A stretch of DNA of 39,330 nucleotides from Actinomycetes bacterium (GTDB lineage Bacteria; Actinomycetota; Actinomycetes; Actinomycetales; Microbacteriaceae), in assembly GCA_021779075.1 (NCBI GenBank), contig JAJYBG010000004.1, positions 1-39,330 of the forward strand. Direction: 5' to 3'. Below, piece after piece: positions 33,247 to 39,330 of the stretch; positions within the stretch are counted from its first letter, which is position 1, and every line of letters starts with the position of its first letter. The translations under genes and the position numbers were made by a program. Under the pieces are notes generated by a model that was not told the DNA's origin, made no database searches, and saw only the letters and a list, made by a program, of their open reading frames with translations.

Positions 33247-34203
33247 CGGGTCGACGGAGTAATCGTTGCCCAGGACCCGGACGTAGTAATCCCGTGGCAG
33301 CCTCACCTGCTCTCGGAACCCGAGCTCGGGTGCGACGGGCGGAAGGGGCAGCATCCGGTCGCGGTCCAACCCCACAAGCGACGCCGGCTTCGCCCGCAAA
33401 GACCTCACCCTCCGAGCATTCGCGATCGGCAGCCAGGCCCGCAGCTGCTGATTGAAATCATCTGCCGAAGAGAACGACCGGCCGGGCAGGAACGAGGTCT
33501 CCAGGAACCCGTTCGCGCGTTCGACGATGCCTTTCGACTCCGGGTCGAACGGTTTCAGCTGCACCAGCTTCGTCGCGAGCATCCCGCAGAACCCCGGCAC
33601 CCCATGGGCGAGGTTGTTGCGGCGGCCGATGCCGGCCTCGTTGTCCCAGATCAGACGGCGCGGGACCGCGCCGAGCTGCCCGGACAGCAGCGACCACATG
33701 CCCGCCAAGAGATCCTGCGTCGTCCGGGTCGGGATCATCTCCGCCGTGATGAACCTCGAAAATGACGCCACGATCACCAGCACCGGGAACACGACCGGCC
33801 CGGCCGGTGTCATCACCGGCGTCGCCGGGAACCAGAGATCGCACTGCGCCTGATCACCGGCCGCGAACGCTAGCCGGTCAGCGGGATCCTTCGGCTCGTA
33901 CTCCGGCCGCAACAACGCGACCTTCTTCCGGAACCACGACATCGAACCCGACCAGCCGGCGCGCTCCGCGATCACCGTCGCCGGCATCGACGGGAACTCC
34001 ACCAACAACTGCCGGACACGAACCTCGAACACGTCGAACGCCGAGGGGACCACCGGCCTCGAATACGACGGCGGCCCCTCGAGCGCCAACGCCTTCGTCA
34101 CCGTGTCCCTAGCAACCCCGAGATGCTTCGCGATCTGCCGGATCGACAGGCCCTCGCTGCCATGCAGGTGCCGGATCTCCGCCCATTCCTTCACTGTGAT
34201 CAC
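33229..34203 (-). pseudogene. istA: IS21-family transposase IstA, C-terminally truncated
   Basis: The start is complete: a helix-turn-helix (LSIRQIAKHLGVARDTVTKAL, 19-39) and an intact triad of Asp122 in QCDLWF, Asp187 in IWDNEAG and Glu228 in GIVERANG. The frame ends at NDYSVDPT plus four residues at the junction with the IS1595 remnant; a full IstA continues for well over 100 residues. The IstB helper gene is missing. The two broken genes meet tail to tail near 33241-33248, as expected from a deletion or recombination. Confidence 0.83.
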
Positions 34204-34222
34204 CCAACCAATCTGTCTGGGT

Positions 34223-34274
34223 GGCCTAGATTTCGAAGAGGCGCTACCGGCCTAGATTTCGAAGAGCGCTGACA
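34223..34274. repeat. IS21-type terminal repeats (two transposase sites)
   Basis: GGCCTAGATTTCGAAGAG occurs at 34223-34240 and again at 34249-34266, 26 bases apart, just upstream of istA. On the istA strand the end reads TGTCAGCGCTCTTCGAAATC, beginning with TGT as IS21 termini do. These are the usual multiple binding sites at an IS21 end. The end abuts the truncated IS3 gene. Confidence 0.75.
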
Positions 34275-34919
34275 CAGGGGTGGAGGGTGTCCAAGAAGAC
34301 CGTGCTCAAGTTAATGCGCGAGCTCGGGTTGCAGTGCCCGGTTCGGCGCCGCAAACGCTGCAACTCGTTTCGTGGCGAGGTCGGCGAGGCAGCCGACAAC
34401 GTGTTGAACCGCGAGTTCGCGACCAGAGTCAGGCATACCAAATGGGTCACGGGCGTGACCGAGTTCAAGATCGGTACCTCCAAGGTCTACGTCTCCTCCA
34501 TCCTCGATCTGCACGACAACAGAGTCATCTCAACGATGGCAGGACCCTCTCCCAGCGTGAAGATGGTCACCGACGGTCTCCGCCTAGCAATCGGCGAGCT
34601 GGAGCCCGGCGAGCGAGCCCTGGTTCACTCTGACCAAGGATTTCAATACCGCCACGCCCTCTGGCGAGACGCGTTGCGAGAGGCCGGGCTGACCCAATCG
34701 ATGTCCCGCAAGGGCACATGTCTCGACAACGCGGTGATCGAAGGCTTCTTCAGCCACCTCAAGGAAGAATGGTTCCGCATCCAGCAACCCGAAACTCTCG
34801 ACGAGTTCCACGCAGGGCTGAGGAGATACCTTCACTGGTGGAACTCTGCCCGACTCCAAGAACGGCTCGGCTACCTCAGCCCGGACGAGTATCAAGCACA
34901 GCTGGCCCCAACCGCGTAA
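34275..34919 (+). pseudogene. IS3-family OrfB, 5'-truncated and catalytically dead
   Basis: The frame contains GWRVSKKTVLKLMRELGL directly after the IS21 end, then the rve core: VHSDQGFQY, SRKGTCLDNAVIEGFF and a YLHWWNSARLQERLGYLSP end. The first catalytic aspartate of the family, in the W-V-T-D-V-T-E-F motif, is glycine here (GGC at 34452-34454). The 5' part of OrfB and all of OrfA are missing, cut by the IS21 insertion. The gene is therefore inactive for two reasons. Confidence 0.82.
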
Positions 34920-34936
34920 TGTCTATTTGCACGTCC

Positions 34937-34956
34937 AACTTTCGGGGACCACTCCA
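34937..34956 (-). repeat. IS3-family right inverted terminal repeat
   Basis: Read on the minus strand the tip is TGGAGTGGTCCCCGAAAG, a typical IS3-family terminus. It marks the exact junction with the IS30 remnant: the IS30 codons stop right at the tip (34957). Confidence 0.65.
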
Positions 34957-35671
34957 GGAGCCCATTCGTGTTCTCGTTCGAGCCGCGCTGCCACGGCGAG
35001 TGGAAGTCGCAGAAGTAGACCGGCGTCCCGAGCGATTTCGTGATCTCGATGTGCCTGGCCATCTCGGTGCCCTGGTCCCAGGTGATCGACCGCAGCAGGC
35101 CATCGGGCAGATCACCCATCCGCGCTTTCAACGCCTCGTGCAGCGACTCGCCATCCCGGCGGGGCAGATGCAGCAGCCGGACCAGCCGCGTCTGCCGTTC
35201 GACGAGAGTGCCGATCGCGGATCCCTGCCCCCGGCCGACGATGAGATCCCCCTCCCAGTGACCGGCTTCGGATCGGTCGGCCGGTTCGAAGGGCCGGTCG
35301 TGGATCGTCAGCATGGGCTGCTGGAACCGGGGCCGGCGCCGCTGCGTGTCCTGGTGAGCGCGCCGGTGATCCCGCCCTGTCCGAAGCGGCGAGCGGTGCT
35401 GCGGTGCCAGCTTCGAAGGCCGCAGGAACGCGGATCCGGGCGCGTAGAGGACCTGGTAGATGCTCTCGCGGCACAACTGCAGCTCCGGGTTCTCAGGGAA
35501 TGTGAGCCGCAGGTGCCGGCTGATCTGTTCCGGGCTCCACCGCTGCCCCAGCATCTCCACCACCGACCGCCGCAGGACCGGCTCGATCTCGACACGCCGT
35601 CGAGGGCGGCGGGCCCGCCGGGCCGTCGCCCGCCGGTGCGCATCGAACGGCCGATAGCCCCGCCCGGCACT
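34957..35671 (-). pseudogene. IS30-family transposase, truncated at both ends
   Basis: Homology runs from GRGYRPFDAH through EMLGQRWSPEQISRHL, GHWEGDLIVG, SITWDQGTEM and WQRGSNENTNGLL. The DDE residues (Asp in WEGD, Asp in WDQG, Glu in NENTNG) are present, but the N-terminal helix-turn-helix part and the C-terminal end are gone. The right end in the minus direction is cut by the IS3 element at 34957. The upstream side is fused in frame to a ParE-like toxin fragment. Confidence 0.8.
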
Positions 35672-35914
35672 TACGTCAACGACGACGAGAACCCTGTGGG
35701 AAGTGACAGCACGATACGAGACGCACCCGCGCTGATCGCCTTCATCAGCAACACCTGTGCGGACTCGCAGAGATGGATCGAGCATGCTCTCCGCGGCGGC
35801 ATCGACGGCGTCCATGAAGACTTCGCCGAGACCAGCTCGTCGGTTCTCGTACCAGCTTGCGGCAGCACGGTACTCGTCGAGCGCTTCACCATGCCCACGC
35901 CAGGCGAGACTCAC
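35672..35914 (-). pseudogene. ParE/RelE-like toxin, C-terminally truncated
   Basis: About 81 residues from a GTG at 35914 have the ParE pattern: L-A-W at the start, a helix EYRAAASWYENRRAGLGEVF (14-33), then a second helix and strands ending VSYRAVTSHRVLVVVDV. Full-length relatives have one more strand and a terminal SRRPGYW-type motif, which is replaced here by IS30 sequence. No antitoxin gene is seen in the 72 bases before it. It appears to be a toxin gene broken by the insertion sequence. Confidence 0.65.
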
Positions 35915-35986
35915 TTGCGACGTGCGGCCGACACACCCCGAGACTGAGAAGGCGACCCTTATCCGTTGCTTGTCCGCCAGGGGGCC

Positions 35987-37429
35987 TCAAGCCCGGCCCC
36001 GCCCGTGACGGGCATCTACCTCATCAAGGGCGTCCGTGCCAGTCGGGCGCACGGGGAGGGACACGACGAACACCGCGCCGTCGTCGCTATCGGGTGACTC
36101 CGTCGTGATGCGACCACCGTGCGACGTCGCGATTTCGCTTGCAATTGCGAGGCCTAAACCGCTCCCGCTGTCACCGGTGGCGGCGGAACGTGCGCGGGCG
36201 GGGTCCAGTCGGGTGAATCGATCGAAGATCCGCAGCCGATCTTCGGCAGGGATCGGGATACCGTCGTTGGCGATCGTGATGACCGCATCCCCACCCCTCT
36301 CCGTCAGTGAGATGGAGACCGTCGACCGGGCATGTCGCACCGCGTTGTCTCCGATGTTGCGCACCAACCGGGCGAGATCTCCACGTCGGCCCATTGTCCG
36401 CACGGCCTGGAGGTCGACCAGTCGTACGGCAACCTGGCCGAGCTGTTCCATCCGGTGGAACTCGTCGATGACGATCTCATCGAGATCGACCGCCTCGAGG
36501 TCGTCGCGCTGACGCCCCTCGTCCGTATGCGCGAGGAAGAGGAGGTCGTCAATGAGTGAAGACATCCGGACCGCTTGCACCTGGACTGCGCGAAGTGCGG
36601 TCAGCGCATCGGATCGGGTCAATGGATTGAGGGCGACCTCCACCTGGGCCCGCAGCGTGGCGAGCGGGCTTCTCAGCTCGTGCGACGCGTCTCCGATGAA
36701 CCTCTTCTGTTTGAGCGCGGAGGCCTCGAGGAGATCGAGCATGTGGTTGACCGTGACCGCAAGTCGCGACACCTCGTCACGAGATCCCGGGACGGGAACC
36801 CGCTGACTGGGGTCCGACCCGATCGCCGCGGCCTGCCGGCGGATGCTCTCGATGGGCTTCAGGGACCGTCCGACCGCGGAGCGGATGGTCAATGCAACGA
36901 TCACGATCAAGCTCGGAACTGCCGCAGCGAGGGACCAGCTGAGGGTGTTTGTCGCCGTGTCGACGTGCGCGAGCGACGTCGCGACATAGACCCATCCGGG
37001 CCCGCCGGGAAGAGTTGCCGGGTGCGTGACGACCCGAAACGACTGCGACTCGTCCCCGATCGGCAGCGTCTGCAGGGTCACGAAAGTGTCGTGGATGGCG
37101 GACGGGGGCCGGCTCAGGATCGGTGGCTCCCCGAGAACGTTGTCGGATGCCGAGGTCACCGCATTGGTCTGGTTGACGACCTGCACCAAGCTGCTGCCGT
37201 CGACGGGGGTCGGGAGAGTTGGTTGCGCGGCCGAGTGCATCAGGAGAGCCGACACGTCACGCGCTCGCGTCAAGGCGGAGGCGTCGAGGCTCGAGATCAG
37301 CGACTGATGCACCAGCGCGACGATAGCGACTGCGCCGAACGTCATGATGATGGCCAGGACACCGACGGCGGCGAATGTGACCCGGGCACGGACGCCCCAC
37401 TGCCGGTGGTGGAACCGTGAGCGCATCAT
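35987..37429 (-). CDS. Two-component sensor histidine kinase
   Basis: This 480-residue membrane kinase has helices at about 17-41 and 162-183, enclosing an extracytoplasmic sensor of about 120 residues. A HAMP region follows, then the phospho-acceptor His250 in DASHELRSPLATL. The ATP lid shows GDNAVRHA (N box), ITIANDGIPIP and GSGLGLAIA (G boxes). It would sense an envelope signal and phosphorylate the adjacent regulator. The ATG at 37429 overlaps the regulator stop by four bases. The signal is unknown. Confidence 0.9.
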   Translation of the reverse strand: MMRSRFHHRQWGVRARVTFAAVGVLAIIMTFGAVAIVALVHQSLISSLDASALTRARDVSALLMHSAAQPTLPTPVDGSSLVQVVNQTNAVTSASDNVLGEPPILSRPPSAIHDTFVTLQTLPIGDESQSFRVVTHPATLPGGPGWVYVATSLAHVDTATNTLSWSLAAAVPSLIVIVALTIRSAVGRSLKPIESIRRQAAAIGSDPSQRVPVPGSRDEVSRLAVTVNHMLDLLEASALKQKRFIGDASHELRSPLATLRAQVEVALNPLTRSDALTALRAVQVQAVRMSSLIDDLLFLAHTDEGRQRDDLEAVDLDEIVIDEFHRMEQLGQVAVRLVDLQAVRTMGRRGDLARLVRNIGDNAVRHARSTVSISLTERGGDAVITIANDGIPIPAEDRLRIFDRFTRLDPARARSAATGDSGSGLGLAIASEIATSHGGRITTESPDSDDGAVFVVSLPVRPTGTDALDEVDARHGRGRA

Positions 37430-38127
37430 CCGGGACCCGGCCGCGCCGCGGGCGACTCCACGGCATCAAGCGAATAACCGACCCCGCGAACCGTCTGGAT
37501 GTCGTGGCGCCCGAAGGGGCGATCGATTTTGCGACGAAGGTAGCCGATGTACACATCGACGATATTCGAGTCGATGTCGAGCTCTGCGTCCCACACATGC
37601 CGCGCGATGGTGGCGCGACTGGAGACGATCCCGCGTCGATACATGAGGAATTCGAGAAGGGAGAACTCCCGCGCAGTGAGCGATATCTCGGTTTCGCCCC
37701 TCCAACACCTGCGGGCGGCGGGGTCGATGCTGAGGTCGCCGAGAGTCAGCTTGGGCGATCGATCGGCAGGTGAACGCCGGAGCAGGGCCCGGATGCGGGC
37801 GCCAAGTACCAGGAATGAGAATGGTTTCGAGAGATAGTCGTCCGCCCCGAGGTCAAGCGCTTCGGCTTCGTCGTGTTCGCCGTCCTTCGCCGTGAGCATC
37901 AGGATGGGCACCTTCGATCCGTTCTGGCGGACACGCCGGCACACCTCGAATCCAGAGATCCCGGGAAGCATGAGGTCGAGGACCAGGATGTCGAAATCGT
38001 TCTCCGTGGCCATCCAGAGTCCCTCGATGCCATCCGGCGCGGTCTCAACCTGGAATCCCTCAGAACCAAGCCCGACGGCCAGAGCCGCGAGCATCTCGGC
38101 ATCGTCGTCGATGACGAGAACCCGCAT
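37426..38127 (-). CDS. OmpR-family response regulator
   Basis: This 233-residue regulator has a receiver domain (1-115) with D8 and D9 acidic pocket, phospho-acceptor Asp51 in VLDLMLPG, a Thr in MLTAKDG and Lys in YLSKPFSF. A winged helix (about 130-222) carries the recognition segment IDSNIVDVYIGYLRRKID, usual for the OmpR/PhoB group. It pairs with the kinase downstream by an ATGA-type overlap. It is divergent from a small secreted protein gene across 191 bases holding a direct repeat that could be its binding site. Confidence 0.92.
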   Translation of the reverse strand: MRVLVIDDDAEMLAALAVGLGSEGFQVETAPDGIEGLWMATENDFDILVLDLMLPGISGFEVCRRVRQNGSKVPILMLTAKDGEHDEAEALDLGADDYLSKPFSFLVLGARIRALLRRSPADRSPKLTLGDLSIDPAARRCWRGETEISLTAREFSLLEFLMYRRGIVSSRATIARHVWDAELDIDSNIVDVYIGYLRRKIDRPFGRHDIQTVRGVGYSLDAVESPAARPGPG

Positions 38128-38226
38128 CGCCGACCCCGTCCCCGCCCGATCGGAATCGTCGAGCTACCCGCCCATTCTTGTCCGCATGGCTGAGACGGCC
38201 GTGAGAGCGCAGCACGGCCACAACCG

Positions 38227-38246
38227 CAGGCGAATCCCCAGGCGAA
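38227..38246. promoter_or_regulatory. Direct repeat, possible response-regulator site
   Basis: CAGGCGAA occurs at 38227-38234 and again at 38239-38246, one start 12 bases after the other. OmpR-type regulators bind tandem repeats of about one helical turn. The site lies about 73 bases ahead of the small secreted protein gene and 100 bases ahead of the regulator gene. Confidence 0.35.
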
Positions 38247-38318
38247 CTTATTTCCGGCTCATTCGGCTGTGACAGTTTCTCCATGTCCAAGCGGACGACG
38301 AACAAGGAGAAGACACAC

Positions 38319-38609
38319 ATGCAGAAGAAGAAGACCGTCATCACGACTCTCGCGATCCTCGGCGGGGTTGGTCTGGCCTCTGTCGGCGCGAGCGCTGCCA
38401 TGGCGAGCACGCCGTCGGCACCGCCAAGCACGTCGACCTCATCTAGCACGGAGACCACCACCCCTGAGACCGCAGGCGCGACGGAGACCCCCGACGCACC
38501 GGAGACCGGAGCGACCGCGGAATCCTCGACCGCGAACGATGGCCCCGGCGGCCACGCCGACGCACCGGGTGCCGACGTCAACCACGAGGGCGGAGACTCC
38601 GAGAAGTAG
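38319..38609 (+). CDS. Small secreted Thr/Ser/Ala-rich protein
   Basis: This 96-residue protein starts at the ATG at 38319, with AAGGAG nine bases ahead; an earlier ATG at 38283 lacks this site. The Lys-rich start and hydrophobic core (VITTLAILGGVGLASVGASAAMAS) form a Sec signal, probably cut after an AMA. The mature part is disordered: Ser/Thr/Pro/Glu-rich and ending in DGPGGHADAPGADVNHEGG, an acidic His-containing tail that may bind metal. Its position opposite a two-component system suggests it belongs to that regulon. Confidence 0.7.
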   Translation: MQKKKTVITTLAILGGVGLASVGASAAMASTPSAPPSTSTSSSTETTTPETAGATETPDAPETGATAESSTANDGPGGHADAPGADVNHEGGDSEK

Positions 38610-38629
38610 AAGAACTCGGGAATCCCGCC

Positions 38630-38666
38630 GAAGCCGCCCCGCGCATCCCGTGCGCGGGGCGGCTTC
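38630..38666 (+). terminator. Strong GC hairpin after small secreted protein gene
   Basis: GAAGCCGCCCCGCGC (38630-38644) pairs perfectly with GCGCGGGGCGGCTTC (38652-38666) around a 7-base loop, 20 bases after the stop codon. A T-run is lacking, as in many actinobacterial terminators. Confidence 0.7.
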
Positions 38667-38677
38667 GCGCGCCGGCG

Positions 38678-38825
38678 TTACTTCTGCGAAGAGACGCGCA
38701 GGACCAGATCCACCCGCGAACCCAACCCCGGGGTCGAGGTGACCCGCACTCGGCCATGATGAGCGTGGACCGATCCTCGTGACCGCCGAGAGCCCGAGCC
38801 CGTGACCGGACGAAGAGTGATCACC
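38678..38825 (-). pseudogene. Histidine kinase C-terminal fragment, frameshifted
   Basis: The minus strand reads S-S-S-G-H-G-L-G-L-S-A-V-T-R-I in one frame, then, after a frame change near 38757-38770, A-H-H-G-R-V-R-V-T-S-T-P-G-L-G-S-R-V-D-L and a TAA at 38678. These are the G2 box and last strands of a sensor kinase ATPase domain. Nothing of the rest of the kinase is present. It differs from the nearby intact kinase, so it is not a local duplicate. It sits next to a broken transposase. Confidence 0.6.
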
Positions 38826-38915
38826 TCGACCGCTTCTCAGTTATGAGCCTCCAAGTCTCACCGCGAGCGGCCCAAGAGGTCGCAATTTGCAATAAGACTC
38901 GGTTGGTCGGGATGA

Positions 38916-39330
38916 CAGTCTTCCTACCTTCGCTTCGAGGCCGATCTGCCCAACGAGACCTGGCAATCCAACTTCACCCACTGGCGCATCAAGGGCGGGA
39001 TCGGAGTTGAGATCCTCACCTTCCTCGACGACCATGCCCGGCTCGCCCTCTCCGTGATCGCCTACCCCGTCGTGACCGTCCAACGAGTTCTCAGCCAATT
39101 CCGTCAAACCGTCGCGGAGTTCGGCCCGCCCGCCTCAACATTGACCGACAACGGGCTGGTCTTCACCACCCGGGTCCGCGGCGGCAAGAACACCTTCGAG
39201 AACGAGCTGAACCTGCTGGGCATCGACCAGAAGAACGGACGACCCAACCACCCGCAAACCCAGGGCAAGGTCGAACGGTTCCAGCAGACAATGAAGAAAT
39301 GGCTACGCGCCCAGCCCGCCGCCGCCACGG
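38916..39330 (+). pseudogene. IS481-family transposase fragment, N-truncated, catalytic Asp lost
   Basis: The frame opens right after a TGA at 38913 with S-S-Y-L-R-F-E-A-D-L-P-N-E-T-W-Q-S-N-F-T-H-W and runs off the window. It matches the rve core of IS481/IS3-like integrases: LTDNGLVFTT and TQGKVERFQQTMKKW carry the second Asp and the Glu. The first catalytic Asp of the WQSDFTHW-type motif is Asn (AAC at 38970-38972). The N-terminal helix-turn-helix half is absent. It differs from the intact IS481 element earlier in the window. Confidence 0.75.

Noticed and set aside
33246-33455. C-terminal extension of the IS1595 transposase
   Set aside because: Homology ends at the junction; the rest is antisense to istA and Arg/Pro-rich without motifs.

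Overview
The window is high-GC actinobacterial DNA. The dense GTG and ATG starts, four-base stop/start overlaps, an NDMA-dependent alcohol dehydrogenase, SipW-type secretion signals and many actinobacterial-type families point to Microbacteriaceae or a close relative. This placement is inferred from gene style; no ribosomal or other marker gene is present.

Positions 1-24214 look like ordinary chromosome. In order they hold: the tail of an ApbE flavin transferase coupled to a membrane ferric-reductase/ferredoxin-type oxidoreductase; a compact glycan operon on the minus strand (GT4 glycosyltransferase, six-hairpin protein, GH130 enzyme); a CPA1 cation/proton antiporter with a TrkA_C domain; an osmoprotectant-type ABC importer (ATPase, two permeases, lipoprotein) coupled to a disulfide oxidoreductase; DUF427 and DinB proteins; a divergent pyruvate-kinase-like protein; and a two-gene SipW module, in which a signal peptidase is fused to its own substrate-like cleavage segment and four Ig-like repeats. 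After these come a DMT exporter, an aldehyde dehydrogenase divergent from an NDMA-type alcohol dehydrogenase, and a MoxR/VWA chaperone pair coupled to the dehydrogenase.

Positions 24215-35920 are an accessory region. They hold an IS3 remnant, an unnamed toxin-antitoxin pair, a 5'-truncated IS110 transposase with a C-terminal helix-turn-helix tail, tRNA-Pro(GGG), a complete IS481-family element (26926-28351) with a 15-bp target duplication, and a three-gene overlapping operon of AbiEi antitoxin, AbiEii nucleotidyltransferase toxin and an archaeo-eukaryotic primase-helicase of the TOTE conflict type. Next is a pile of broken transposases (IS1595, IS21, IS3, IS30) that lies next to a truncated ParE-like toxin. 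The AbiE plus primase-helicase operon is the best candidate in the window for an undescribed defence system.

Positions 35987-38666 return to chromosomal genes: a histidine kinase/response regulator pair divergent from a small secreted Thr/Ser-rich protein, which ends in a strong hairpin. The window closes with a frameshifted kinase fragment and a truncated IS481-family transposase that has lost its first catalytic aspartate and runs off the end.
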